From Caldithrix sp. (GTDB lineage Bacteria; Calditrichota; Calditrichia; Calditrichales; Calditrichaceae): a stretch of DNA of 64,000 nucleotides. A model generated the notes under the pieces. That model saw nothing but the letters and a program-made list of their open reading frames with translations, made no database searches and was not told the DNA's origin. Positions 36,766 through 46,513 of the stretch are shown piece after piece. How positions within the stretch are numbered: position 1 is the first letter of the stretch; every line of letters starts with the position of its first letter. Where the stretch lies: NCBI GenBank assembly GCA_020720405.1, contig DYOS01000003.1, positions 17,082 through 81,081 of the forward strand. The letters are read 5' to 3'. Both the position numbers and the translations under genes were made by a program.

Positions 36766-37119
36766 CTACCCTTTTTCTAATAACACGCCAAGCTGGTCCA
36801 GGTCATCTTTATGGATAAAACCCCGCACACCCATGTCTAAGGCAGAAGTTTCATATTCGGATTCGCGCAGCATTGTTAAAATATAGATGACGGCATTTGG
36901 GTCCATTTGAAGAATTTCCCTGCTCGCGGTAAGCCCGTCTTTACCGCGCATGGTAATATCCATGGTAACCAATCCCGGCTTTAACCGGTTGTATAATTCA
37001 ATGGCTTCTCCACCATCCCGGGCTTCCCCCAGTACGGTAAAACCAAGCGCTGTTAACTGCTCCTTAATCCGTTTTCGCATAAAGGTTGAATCATCAACCA
37101 CTAATACGGTTTTGTTCAT
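36766..37119 (-). CDS. cheY: CheY-like single-domain response regulator
   Basis: A 117-residue receiver domain: acid pair Asp9/Asp10, phospho-acceptor Asp54 (VTMDIT), and conserved Lys in FIHKDD at the usual last loop (about 103). I use the ATG at 37117-37119 with GGAG 5 bases upstream. It has no output domain, so it acts by binding a target such as a flagellar or pilus motor. It lies directly after the chemoreceptor and before the hemerythrin gene. Confidence 0.92.
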   Translation of the reverse strand: MNKTVLVVDDSTFMRKRIKEQLTALGFTVLGEARDGGEAIELYNRLKPGLVTMDITMRGKDGLTASREILQMDPNAVIYILTMLRESEYETSALDMGVRGFIHKDDLDQLGVLLEKG

Positions 37120-37142
37120 ACACACTCCACAAAACCTTTTAA

Positions 37143-39479
37143 TTATATTTTAAAATTACCAATCAATTGGGCCATAGCCTGAGCTTCTTCGGTTAGAGAA
37201 GCAATAAGCCTGGCGTTGGCGCTGGCCAGTTCGGTGTTTTGAGCACTAATCCCGGAAAGACTATTCAGCGATTCAGCCACCTTCTGGGTACGCACACCCT
37301 GTTTGCCAGTCATTTCCTTAATATCCGTACTCGTTAAACGAAGTTCTTCCGCGCCCTTCCGTAAATCGGAAACAGATTTTATCTGCATATTGGCGCTTTC
37401 ATCTACTTCTTCTGAAATTTTACCGATTTCCTGGGAACGGATCAGAATGGAGGATGACGAATTTTTAAGCGTTCCAAGCATTTCCACCACCTGACCGGTT
37501 TGTTCGAGTACAGTATCCATAGAGGTTTTGATTTCGACGGCGCGGAGGGCATTCTGAGCGGCATTGGCGCCGGCAATTTCCGCATTTTTCAATGTTTTAG
37601 ATGCCGTATCGATTAATCCGCCCAAAACCCCGGCCGTGTTACTGATTTGCTGGTTACCTTGCTCAACACGCTTGGTCGATTCTTTAATCAGGCTGGTAAT
37701 TTCAGCGGCAGCATCCGCAGAACGGACAGCCAGTTTACGAACTTCATCGGCCACCACCGCGAAACCTTTCCCGTGTTCACCGGCCCGGGCAGCTTCAATA
37801 GCAGCATTCAAAGCTAAAAGGCTGGTCAAGTCGGCGATATCCGTAATGGTCGCCGTGATTTCTTCGATCTGACCGGAGCTTTCCCGAATGGCCGTCATAG
37901 CCTGTACCGCATCCTGCACTGCCTGCACACCATCCCGGGCAATTTTTTCTGCCTCCTGTGAACGCTCAATATTCTCCTTCGATGCCGTCACAACCTGGGC
38001 AATTGCAGCGTCCAGACTCTGAATTACTTTTCCGGCTTCCTTTGCACTGCCAGCCATATCCTGCGTTGAATTTAAAATTTCCAAGACGATGTCATTGGTT
38101 GAAGCGATAATATTGATCGTATTGACTGAGCCTTCGAGCGCCACCCGTGATTTTTCTGAGAGCTCACCTGAATTTTTCATCAAATTTTCTGAAAATTTTT
38201 CTATCGAAGTGGAAAGTTCATCGTTTTTAGATGTGTTCTGCTGTACTTCCTGGGCAGTTGTCCGGATATCCCGGATAACCCCGTCAATTTCTCCGGCCAG
38301 GGTATTTTGTTCACTGGCGCCTTTCGCTACCTGTTGAGCATTCTCCTTCACCGTGGTTGAAACCTGGGCCACTTTTACTACCGCTGTGCGGAATCGGCCC
38401 ATAACCCCCTGCAGAAAGTCCATGAAAGTATTAAAATTTTGTGCAAGCTGCCCCACCTCATCCCCGGACTCAACCGGGATACGAAAGGTCAGATCCCCGC
38501 CGACTGTGGCCAACTGCCCCATCAAAGCGGCAATCTCGTTTAGGGGTTTGGTAACCCGGCGGATAAGAAAGGTCAAAACAAATCCAAGCAATAAAACTAC
38601 GCCAATGCCTGTGAAAATATTAGCAACCATAGTTGATCTGATTCTTTCGGCGTAGGGCGTATAATCCAATGGGAATACCACTACCCCTTCTGTTTTACCA
38701 CTGTAATCATTAAAGGGGTAAATGCCGTAATAAATGTTATTTTCAATAATTGATGAGGGCTGATCATTTTGATAAGTTTGGCCAAAACGCTGAAGCATGG
38801 CTTGGGAGAGGATGAGTTCCCGGCCAGATTTGGCGATAACATCAAACTTTGATGCTTGTGCATTATAGTAAAAAATATATAAATCCTGGTTATTACTACT
38901 TTTCATCTTTTGGGCAAAATTATCATCAAGACTGGATCCAAATTCCATTGAACCAATATGATTGTTTTTGAAAAAGACGGGGAGTACCGCCCGCACGCCG
39001 GCGCCAAACACACCCACATCCACACCTATAGCCGGCCGTAATTCCCGGTTGGCAGTAACGATGGTCGGCCGGATTTGCGTCAAGTCGTCGCCATATTTTT
39101 CCAGACCGTGAACACGGAGAAACGAAGTAGCCGGAGCCAGGTGAAACTGAAACTGAGCCATGATCAGGTCTTTGTTCAGGTTGCGAAAAATCGGATACGT
39201 CAGCTCAGTCAGCCTCTGCCGGTCGCGATCGGCAAAAGCCTGAACGATCTGGTCATCTTCAAGCACCCACCTGGCCAATGAAAAAGCCCGAAAACCTTCG
39301 TTCTCAATCTGGGTTTTAAAAAAGGTGAAAGCTGATTCACTCAGTTTTTCGGCTTCATCGCTAATCAAAACTACCTGGTTAGTCGTTTCCCGCCAGGTTC
39401 TAAAAATTGAAAAAATAAACACGATGGCAACAATCGTGAGCACCAGTTTGGTGGCAATACGCATATTTTTAAAGTTCAT
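37143..39479 (-). CDS. Methyl-accepting chemotaxis protein with a dCache-type sensor
   Basis: A 778-residue chemoreceptor. TM1 at about 11-26, periplasmic sensor 27-283 with the block [18 protein letters not shown] and HIGSMEFG that I associate with dCache_3-type sensors, TM2 about 284-306, HAMP about 304-358, and a long signalling coiled coil. The hairpin tip ([20 protein letters not shown], then [12 protein letters not shown]) that contacts CheA and CheW is fully conserved. The ligand cannot be told. Adaptation by methylation would need a CheR, which is not in this cluster. Confidence 0.95.
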   Translation of the reverse strand: MNFKNMRIATKLVLTIVAIVFIFSIFRTWRETTNQVVLISDEAEKLSESAFTFFKTQIENEGFRAFSLARWVLEDDQIVQAFADRDRQRLTELTYPIFRNLNKDLIMAQFQFHLAPATSFLRVHGLEKYGDDLTQIRPTIVTANRELRPAIGVDVGVFGAGVRAVLPVFFKNNHIGSMEFGSSLDDNFAQKMKSSNNQDLYIFYYNAQASKFDVIAKSGRELILSQAMLQRFGQTYQNDQPSSIIENNIYYGIYPFNDYSGKTEGVVVFPLDYTPYAERIRSTMVANIFTGIGVVLLLGFVLTFLIRRVTKPLNEIAALMGQLATVGGDLTFRIPVESGDEVGQLAQNFNTFMDFLQGVMGRFRTAVVKVAQVSTTVKENAQQVAKGASEQNTLAGEIDGVIRDIRTTAQEVQQNTSKNDELSTSIEKFSENLMKNSGELSEKSRVALEGSVNTINIIASTNDIVLEILNSTQDMAGSAKEAGKVIQSLDAAIAQVVTASKENIERSQEAEKIARDGVQAVQDAVQAMTAIRESSGQIEEITATITDIADLTSLLALNAAIEAARAGEHGKGFAVVADEVRKLAVRSADAAAEITSLIKESTKRVEQGNQQISNTAGVLGGLIDTASKTLKNAEIAGANAAQNALRAVEIKTSMDTVLEQTGQVVEMLGTLKNSSSSILIRSQEIGKISEEVDESANMQIKSVSDLRKGAEELRLTSTDIKEMTGKQGVRTQKVAESLNSLSGISAQNTELASANARLIASLTEEAQAMAQLIGNFKI

Positions 39480-39522
39480 GGTTCTGTTCTCCCAAAATAT
39501 ATCCTAAATAAAAAATTTGAAT

Positions 39523-40035
39523 CTACTCAACCAATTTCTGAAGACCGGTTTTTTCTGACAAATGCAGAATTCTGGAAAAATCGAGTAAGATCAGGAGCCG
39601 GCCTTCTAACTTACAAACCCCGGTGATATAAACGGATTCAACCCCGGCGATAACAATGTCCGGTGTTTTTTCTATAACCGAAGCCGGAACTGCCGAGACA
39701 CCAGTTACTTCGTCAACAATAAAACCGATGATTTTATGCTCAATTTCAATATTCAGAATTCGTGTTTTCATCTCAACATTATTTGCTTTTATTTTTAACC
39801 GCTTGCGCAGATCAATCACCGGAATCACCCGGCCTCGTAGATTGATAACCCCTTCCACAAAGGGCGGTGTATGCGGGACACGCGTCACCTCCTGGTAGCG
39901 GATGATTTGATTTACCCAATGGATGGAGGTGGCAAATTCTTCAGTCCCAAGTTTGAAACTGACCAACTCAATCATCGATGATTCTTCTGTTCTCTCCGGA
40001 TGACTGACCTGAAATTTTTCAGGATTGTTTTTCAT
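39523..40035 (-). CDS. cheW: CheW coupling protein
   Basis: A 170-residue CheW-domain adaptor that links chemoreceptors to CheA. After about 20 variable residues it has the SH3-like fold with FKLGTEEFATSIHWVNQIIR, PHTPPFVEGVINLRGRVIPV and a GRLLILLDFSRIL strand near the C-terminus. Intact and normal length. It lies 43 bases upstream of the chemoreceptor gene. Confidence 0.95.
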   Translation of the reverse strand: MKNNPEKFQVSHPERTEESSMIELVSFKLGTEEFATSIHWVNQIIRYQEVTRVPHTPPFVEGVINLRGRVIPVIDLRKRLKIKANNVEMKTRILNIEIEHKIIGFIVDEVTGVSAVPASVIEKTPDIVIAGVESVYITGVCKLEGRLLILLDFSRILHLSEKTGLQKLVE

Positions 40036-40090
40036 ATTTGCTCCTGCAAAATATATTCTCCCCCTAAGCGGTGATGACTATCTGTTTCGA

Positions 40091-42112
40091 TCAGACATTT
40101 TCCATCTCCCGGAAAATATCTGCCATACAATAATTATAGATTTTAGTACCCATGTTATTGATCGGGAAAACTTCCATCGCGGCATTTTGACGAAGTGCCG
40201 CTGTAATTGAAGTGGAATGCAAAGCTGTTGATGGATCCTGTACAAGCGTGTAGCCTCCCTGCCGGCGAATCTCGGTTAATCCGTCGGCCCCGTCGGTTTC
40301 AGATCCGGCCAGCAACACACCGATCACCCGGTCAGTGGCAATATCGGCAACGGAAAACATGGCGATATTTAGGTTTTGCTTTAAATTAGATTCAAAAGGC
40401 CTGGCATTGCAGTTAAGATGTAAATCAGAACCGGTCAAATTAAAACTGCCATACTGACTTTGAGGTATAAAATAACAGGTTCCGTTTTCAAGTCTGTGGT
40501 GTGACCCGGCAATTTGATAATGCAATTCGGTATATTTTGTCAGATAATTAACAAAAACCGCTAAATGCTCCTCGGCGATGTATTGAAGAACGACAATTGG
40601 GGCAGCAATATCACCATCTATTTGACTAAGTAATTGAAGCAGTGCCTGATAATTTCCCGAAGGGGAGGCCAGAAGCAGCAGATTACGATTGGCCGATATA
40701 TTCGGGGGACTGTGGCGCCGCTTTGTTTTACGAAGCTGGATGTGGCGGAGACCCCGGATATTTATTGTTGACGCCAATTCAATTTTTGAAAATAATTCCT
40801 GCTGCTGCACCTCAAATTTATCCTGTGTTTCCTGTACCGGCTTGGTAAAAAAATCTACTGCGCCAAAGCGTAAGGCTTCGAAGGTAGTCAGTGAACCCTC
40901 CTGCGTCAGGGCACTTAGCATAACAACGGGGGTTGGATGGCTGAGCATGATATGTTTTAACGTCGTTAATCCATCCATACCAGGCATTTGCACATCGAGC
41001 GTAATAACATCCGGATGAAAGGTTTTTACTAACTGAAGGGCATCCGTTCCGCTCTGAGCCTCCATTAATTCAACCCCGGGCGCAACTGCGCGTAGCGAAC
41101 GGCCGAGCATGGTCAGCATTAATTTTGAATCATCCACAAGCAGAATTTTCAAATGATCTTTGGCCACCACTATTGTAGCGTCTGAAGAGTCCAGAGCCGG
41201 AACCCGTTCAACCAGTTTACATTTCTTGTTCCGCTCCAGATAGAGGTAATTAAAAGCAGCAATGTTCCGGTTTAATTGATTGGCGGCAATCAACTCAGCC
41301 AGAGTAAGTTGATTATCGATTAAGCTTAGATAAAACCAATGTGATGGATCGATATCATCTTCAATTACCTGACTGCGTCTTACTGGTACCAGCCTTAACA
41401 GGTCTTCCAGTTCATCGATAAATTTTGTACCATCAAGCAATGCAGAATGAAACCCGGCTGTGAAATTTGCACCAATATTTTCCTGTACATCCCGTTGAAA
41501 CTGGAAGGAGCCCACTTGCCAGGATAAGAGATCATACAGGGCCGACTCACCTTCAGCTTCATTTGAAAATACGGCAAATATCTCCCCCTGCCGGATGTGG
41601 ATGGTAGCCTGCTTATTCATATGCTGTAAATACAGTACACCTGTTTTCCGGCTCAGGTTGATAATTTGCAAAACATCGGGCAGACAAATCTCGGTTAGTA
41701 AACCATTCAGGGATGATTGTTTGCTTTTCAGCCGGTTGGCTTCTTCCAAACGCTGTTTTACCGTATGGATCAACGGAAGAAGCACTTCAGGTGACTCTTT
41801 TTTATTAAAAAAATCTACCACCCCTAAAGCTTTGGCCTGCTCATGGTCTCGCTGCCGGTTATACTCCGAATAAATAATTTTTGGAATCTGGGCATTACTT
41901 TTATCTTCATTTATTTTTTGGATAAGCTGAAACCCATCGATGCCATTTAAATTAATGTCAATGATCATCAGATCAGGCTGCGGGTTTTCATTAAGACGAA
42001 TCAAGGCCCTAAAGACATCACTAAAGATTTCGGTTTCACCTTCGGCTTTACTGATCATACTTTCCAGTTTTGCGGAACTGGTTTCATCTTTGTCAATAAT
42101 CATTATTTTCAT
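40091..42112 (-). CDS. Receiver / DUF4388 / receiver / degenerate CheB esterase protein
   Basis: A 673-residue cytoplasmic protein. Receiver 1 (1-120, Asp52), a DUF4388 (PATAN-like) domain (about 130-245), receiver 2 (322-440, Asp373 in VITLDVQMPG) and a C-terminal CheB methylesterase-like domain (475-655). In the esterase, the serine (Ser483 in LASPSG) and the aspartate (Asp607 in GSETDG) can be aligned, but the catalytic histidine of QHMP is Tyr511 (VLQY). It is therefore probably inactive on glutamyl methyl esters. It starts 3 bases after the stop of the preceding gene. DUF4388 occurs in response regulators controlling motility and pili in deep-branching bacteria. Confidence 0.85.
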   Translation of the reverse strand: MKIMIIDKDETSSAKLESMISKAEGETEIFSDVFRALIRLNENPQPDLMIIDINLNGIDGFQLIQKINEDKSNAQIPKIIYSEYNRQRDHEQAKALGVVDFFNKKESPEVLLPLIHTVKQRLEEANRLKSKQSSLNGLLTEICLPDVLQIINLSRKTGVLYLQHMNKQATIHIRQGEIFAVFSNEAEGESALYDLLSWQVGSFQFQRDVQENIGANFTAGFHSALLDGTKFIDELEDLLRLVPVRRSQVIEDDIDPSHWFYLSLIDNQLTLAELIAANQLNRNIAAFNYLYLERNKKCKLVERVPALDSSDATIVVAKDHLKILLVDDSKLMLTMLGRSLRAVAPGVELMEAQSGTDALQLVKTFHPDVITLDVQMPGMDGLTTLKHIMLSHPTPVVMLSALTQEGSLTTFEALRFGAVDFFTKPVQETQDKFEVQQQELFSKIELASTINIRGLRHIQLRKTKRRHSPPNISANRNLLLLASPSGNYQALLQLLSQIDGDIAAPIVVLQYIAEEHLAVFVNYLTKYTELHYQIAGSHHRLENGTCYFIPQSQYGSFNLTGSDLHLNCNARPFESNLKQNLNIAMFSVADIATDRVIGVLLAGSETDGADGLTEIRRQGGYTLVQDPSTALHSTSITAALRQNAAMEVFPINNMGTKIYNYCMADIFREMENV

Positions 42113-42115
42113 CGG

Positions 42116-43108
42116 TTAAATAGCCAATTCTTCCGGCTCAAGCTGGATATTGCCGGATTTCAAAGTGCTTAGAATATCCAATGCCTCGGCTTCCCGGTAT
42201 TGATTGAAAGTCATACTGATAAATTCGCCACGCTTCATCAAAATACTTCCTGTACCGGCAGGACTTGTGATGGTCAATTTTCCTGAAAACCCGTTAATCT
42301 CACAGGTTTTTAGTACTTCAAGCACACCTTTCCGGCTCAGGTCAAAAACAAGTTCACGGCGTGGTATCACATTAGTCAGTCGCATTAACTTTAGTTTTAA
42401 ACCATCAACACCAAGATTCTTATAGACAAATTCATCAACCCCCACCTTTACACCCTCCGCAACCATGTCTGAATTCCCGGAGGAAAGCAATAGAAAAAAT
42501 TTAACATCCGGATTGGTACTTTTCACTTGTTGGCAAAGCGTTGTGCCACTGCCGTCGGCGAGTTTTGTACCGCTAATTACCACATCGAAGGGTGATGAAT
42601 TGAATATTTTTATTGCTTCAGCCACCCGGTCTGTCGTATAGATCGTATAGCCATCCCGACTTAGTTCATTTTCAGTTTTTTTTGAAATGATCTGATTGGA
42701 TTCAACAAAAAGCAACCGTAAGTGGTGACCTGTATAGTGTTCCTGTTTGCGCAGGATATAGGTAAGCCGGACATTAAGGTCATTTAAATCAAACGGCTTG
42801 GTGATATAATCATCGGCCCCAATTTCAAGACCTTTTAAGATGTCCTCTTTCTCGCTGCGGCTGGAAATAAAAACAAAAGGTAAGGTGGATGTGTCCAGAT
42901 TTCTTTTCAATGTATAATAAACTTCAAGGCCGCCAACCGGCTCCATTATCAGATCGCAAAGAATAAGGTGTGGTTTAAACTCACGAATATCACTTAATGC
43001 GGAAGCTGCTGAATTCAGGCACTTAACGTTAAAACCGCAGCCTTTTAGAAAGTCCTGGAGAATGTCTGTAACCAGATGTTCATCATCAAAGATAAGGATT
43101 CTGTTCAT
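42116..43108 (-). CDS. Double-receiver DUF4388 response regulator
   Basis: A 330-residue protein. Receiver 1 (1-118) is intact: Asp8/Asp9, phospho-acceptor Asp52 in LILCDLIM, Lys104 in ITKPF. Receiver 2 (131-245) is a pseudo-receiver: the acid pair is Glu135/Ser136 and the acceptor position is Gly180 (VVISGTKL). The C-terminal 75 residues (VLEVLKTCEINGFSGKLTI, then GSILMKRGEFISM) match the DUF4388 core also present in the next gene. Together the two DUF4388 proteins probably share partners. 23 bases separate it from the cheB-like gene. Confidence 0.8.
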   Translation of the reverse strand: MNRILIFDDEHLVTDILQDFLKGCGFNVKCLNSAASALSDIREFKPHLILCDLIMEPVGGLEVYYTLKRNLDTSTLPFVFISSRSEKEDILKGLEIGADDYITKPFDLNDLNVRLTYILRKQEHYTGHHLRLLFVESNQIISKKTENELSRDGYTIYTTDRVAEAIKIFNSSPFDVVISGTKLADGSGTTLCQQVKSTNPDVKFFLLLSSGNSDMVAEGVKVGVDEFVYKNLGVDGLKLKLMRLTNVIPRRELVFDLSRKGVLEVLKTCEINGFSGKLTITSPAGTGSILMKRGEFISMTFNQYREAEALDILSTLKSGNIQLEPEELAI

Positions 43109-43131
43109 TTGTTGTATTTACTGCTTTTCAC

Positions 43132-44139
43132 TTAGTACAACTCCCCCAGATTGGGTACAGCCGTTATGGTCAGCTTGCTTCTGCTATCTGAAATTTGTCG
43201 TATAAATTGCGGGAAAAGACAGGTTTCCGGGGTGGCTGAAAAAAAAACAGCCCCGCTTTTCTGCCATTTGATAATATTTGCATCTGAAATAGATAGATCA
43301 CTACTGAGCAAAACTATCTGCGCCTTGCGTCGCAGGTGTTCAGGAAAATTCTCCGGATGGGGAATCTCCCGGTTCTGATTAGGTCCGGTCAGGTTAATGC
43401 TGATTTTATTCTCCAATTCATCAATCCTTATTTCCTGTTCCAACGAAATAAGAACTACTTTCTCGTTTAGGATGGTAATTGAATCACCGGCAAAAATTAT
43501 CGGTTCGTTACTAACATCGTTTAATCTGCGGTTGAATGCCTTTAGTAATCCCGGAGGAAAGTCAAGCATTAGCAAGATTAGTCTTCCCGCAGGAAGCATG
43601 GGGTTCTGCATAAATCGGATAACCTGACTCAGGGCGCCGGAACCACCGATCACCAGCACGATCCCTTTTATTTTTTGTTGAGCTGTTTCTTTTTTTTGAG
43701 TCATTTTCTGCCCGACCCGTACCCGCCGGATTGCTGATATGTTAACCTTTGACGCTTTTTTTACCTTTGCAATCAGCTCTGATTTTTGTTTGGCAATATC
43801 CCCTGAAATACTTCCCGATGGCTTTTTAACAACTTCAACAGATCCCAATCGCCACGATTCAAAATTTATTTCCGGGTCATCAGCCAGGGCACTAACCAGA
43901 ACAATGGGTATCGGTGTCTTCATCATAAAATGTTTGAGAGCAGTGAGACCATCCATGGTCGGCATATCAATGTCCATGGTAATTACATCGGGTTTAAGCG
44001 TCTGTGCTAATTCAAGCGCTTCCCTTCCGTTCTTTGCTGTCCCAATAACTTCAAGTGCTTCATCCGTACTGAAGATATCAGTCAAGGCTTGACGCATAAA
44101 CTTTGTATCATCAACTACCAATAATCTAATTTTCTGCAC
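43132..44139 (-). CDS. CheB-like protein with a degenerate esterase domain
   Basis: A 335-residue receiver plus CheB-like protein, the first gene of the cluster. The receiver is intact (Asp10/Asp11, acceptor Asp56 in VITMDIDMP, Lys107). The linker has the basic INIS-type stretch of CheB. In the esterase-like domain (158-325), Ser167 in IGGSGA is in place, but the histidine of QHMPPG is Asp193 (LMLDFPPG) and the GMGxDG aspartate motif is replaced around SSDLSISD (279-286). It probably cannot demethylate receptors. Start is a GTG at 44137-44139. There is no cheR in the window. Confidence 0.85.
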   Translation of the reverse strand: MQKIRLLVVDDTKFMRQALTDIFSTDEALEVIGTAKNGREALELAQTLKPDVITMDIDMPTMDGLTALKHFMMKTPIPIVLVSALADDPEINFESWRLGSVEVVKKPSGSISGDIAKQKSELIAKVKKASKVNISAIRRVRVGQKMTQKKETAQQKIKGIVLVIGGSGALSQVIRFMQNPMLPAGRLILLMLDFPPGLLKAFNRRLNDVSNEPIIFAGDSITILNEKVVLISLEQEIRIDELENKISINLTGPNQNREIPHPENFPEHLRRKAQIVLLSSDLSISDANIIKWQKSGAVFFSATPETCLFPQFIRQISDSRSKLTITAVPNLGELY

Positions 44140-44174
44140 CGATCATCTCATTCTGGTTTTTTGTCTTTTAAATC

Positions 44175-44198
44175 AAAAAAATTCTCGGCACGTGAGAA
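44175..44198 (-). promoter_or_regulatory. Weak leader hairpin with T7 run before the chemosensory operon
   Basis: Minus strand: TTCTC, 7-base loop, GAGAA, then seven T, about 36 bases before the GTG of the first gene. The 5-bp stem is weak for a terminator. The 283-base gap also contains a TTACCA / TAATAT pair with 17-base spacing that might be the promoter, at low confidence. Confidence 0.3.
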
Positions 44199-44422
44199 GG
44201 ATTCTTTATAAGTTTATACAAAACATACAATATTATTAAATATTAAAATCGCTGGTAAGATTTATTGTCCGCTTTTGAAATGGTCTATCAAAAGATTCTG
44301 CATCAATCGGAAATAATAAAAATTCAAGAAGATAAATGAATTCAGGTAGCGGGGAATTCTACTATTTTTTATTCCAGAGTCGGACTTTTTAAAAACAAGA
44401 AATGTAGTGCTGCTTTTTTAAC

Positions 44423-46504
44423 TTAACTCAGCCGCTTCTGGCGCAGATGTCTCCGCGCAAATAAATTTACGGCATTCTTAAGTGCCTGATGCTCTTCTTT
44501 TTCCAGCCCGGGATCCCCGGCCAGTATTTCTCCGGCATCCTGCCGGGCTTTCTCCAGCCAGGCCCGGTCACGGATAATATTGGCCATGCGGAATTCCGGC
44601 AGCCCGCTTTGCCGTGTCCCGAAGAAATCGCCCCAGCCCCGCAGTTCCAGATCCACTTCAGCAATTTTAAATCCGTCGTTTGTTTCGGTCATAATCTCTA
44701 TCCGCCGGCGGGCGATATCCGTTAATTCACCCACCGTTTTCAGAATACACCACGACTTTTTTTTGCCGCGCCCGATTCTGCCCCGCAATTGGTGCAACTG
44801 GGAAAGTCCGAAGCGTTCGGCATGTTCAATCAGCATTACCGTGGCATTGGGCACATCAACCCCGACCTCAATTACAGTTGTCGCGACCAGCAGATTTATT
44901 TCACCGGCCGCAAATTTACGCATCACCTCATCTTTTTCGAAACCGGATAATCTTCCGTGCAGCAGACCAATCCGGAACTGCGGGAATAACCGGCTGAATC
45001 GTTCAAACCCTTCAGCCGCCGATTGCAGGTCAATTTTTTCGCTCTCCTCAACCAGAGGGAAGACCACAAAGACCTGCTCACCCTGCGCCAATCTTTCACC
45101 GATAAACTTATTGATGGATGGCTCCTGCGTTTCATTGCGCCAGGCGGTAACTATCGGTTGACGGCCGGGCGGCATTTCATCAATTATGGAGGTATCCAGC
45201 GAGCCATACACCGTCAAAGCCAGGGTGCGCGGAATCGGTGTTGCGGTCATCACCAGCAGATCGGCCTGGGCGTTCTTACCCATCAGACGGGTGCGCTGAC
45301 TGACGCCAAAACGGTGCTGCTCATCGATAACCACCAGTCCGAGATTCTTAAAATGGACCGCATTCTCAAACACGGCATGTGTTCCAACCACAATATGCGG
45401 GTTTTCCCGGCTCAGGTCTGCCATCAAAAATTCACGGGTCTGGGCTTTGGTACTGCCGGTCAGCAGACTGACCGGAATATCATAATCCTGCAGCAAGCGC
45501 TGGAAATTATAAAAATGCTGTTCGGCCAGAATCTCGGTCGGTGCCATAATCACGCCCTGATAACCATTATCCACGGCAATCAGTAAGGCCATCAGCGCCA
45601 CCAGCGTTTTCCCGGAGCCGACATCACCCTGCAGCAGGCGGTTCATGGGTGATGGCTTTTTCATATCCGCTCTAATTTCCCGCATCACCCGTTTCTGCGC
45701 TTCAGTCAGTTGAAACGGCAAATCGTTATAGAGGCGGGACAGGGTGAAACCTGGTTTTTCAAAGGCAATGCCCTGTTGATTTTGATGGTGCAGATGCCGG
45801 GTGCGCAGCAGAATAAGCTGTTGCAGAAAAAAATCTTCATGTATAATCCGGTTCCGGGCGGGATCAAGTCCGGCCATGGTTTGCGGATTATGCAGGGTAT
45901 ATAAAGCTTCGGTCAGTGGAGCAAGTTTGTGTTTTTTTAGAATCGACTGCGGATAGAACTCGGTTTGGGTTTCAAAACTGTCCCGGATTTGTTGAAAAAT
46001 GCGCCGGAAGAAATAAGAGGTCAGGTGGTTTTTCCGGAATAACTCGGTGGATGGATAAAAAGCCAGCACCTTACCCGTGTTGACCAGTTCCTCGCCCTCT
46101 TCGCCAAGCCGGTCATAATCGGGATGAGCCATCTGAAAACCGCGGAAGAAGGTCACTTTTCCCGAAAGGGCCACCCATTCCCCGACCTTAAACCGATCCT
46201 TAAAATAATCGGCACCCTGAAACCATATTGCTTCCAGATAGCCATGGCCATCGGAAAGCACCATATAAAACTGGCGGGTCCGGGCGTAACGTAAACCCTG
46301 GTGTTTTATTTCACCAAGTACGGTCACTTCCTGATCGGGCAGCAATTGGTCAATGGTTAAAATCTGGCTGCGGTCGATGTATTTCCGGGGGAAGAAATAA
46401 AGCAGATCCTGCAAAGTTTTAATACCGGCATTTTTCAGAATCTGGGCCCGTTTGGGCCCGATTCCCTTTATAAACTGGAGCTCCGAATTAAGATTTTCGG
46501 TCAT
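44423..46504 (-). CDS. recG: ATP-dependent DNA helicase RecG
   Basis: Branch-migrating helicase for stalled forks and recombination intermediates. The 693-residue protein has the N-terminal wedge/OB domain (FIKGIGPKRAQILKNAGI at the start), Walker A GDVGSGKTLVA, Walker B-type DEQHRFG, motif III TATPIPRTLA, and C-terminal motifs VATTVIEVGVDVPNAT and QLRGRIGRG. I choose the ATG at 46502-46504; two GTG codons directly upstream are alternatives. Last gene of the lysS-recG group; no clear terminator follows. Confidence 0.97.
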   Translation of the reverse strand: MTENLNSELQFIKGIGPKRAQILKNAGIKTLQDLLYFFPRKYIDRSQILTIDQLLPDQEVTVLGEIKHQGLRYARTRQFYMVLSDGHGYLEAIWFQGADYFKDRFKVGEWVALSGKVTFFRGFQMAHPDYDRLGEEGEELVNTGKVLAFYPSTELFRKNHLTSYFFRRIFQQIRDSFETQTEFYPQSILKKHKLAPLTEALYTLHNPQTMAGLDPARNRIIHEDFFLQQLILLRTRHLHHQNQQGIAFEKPGFTLSRLYNDLPFQLTEAQKRVMREIRADMKKPSPMNRLLQGDVGSGKTLVALMALLIAVDNGYQGVIMAPTEILAEQHFYNFQRLLQDYDIPVSLLTGSTKAQTREFLMADLSRENPHIVVGTHAVFENAVHFKNLGLVVIDEQHRFGVSQRTRLMGKNAQADLLVMTATPIPRTLALTVYGSLDTSIIDEMPPGRQPIVTAWRNETQEPSINKFIGERLAQGEQVFVVFPLVEESEKIDLQSAAEGFERFSRLFPQFRIGLLHGRLSGFEKDEVMRKFAAGEINLLVATTVIEVGVDVPNATVMLIEHAERFGLSQLHQLRGRIGRGKKKSWCILKTVGELTDIARRRIEIMTETNDGFKIAEVDLELRGWGDFFGTRQSGLPEFRMANIIRDRAWLEKARQDAGEILAGDPGLEKEEHQALKNAVNLFARRHLRQKRLS

Positions 46505-46513
46505 CACCACGGC

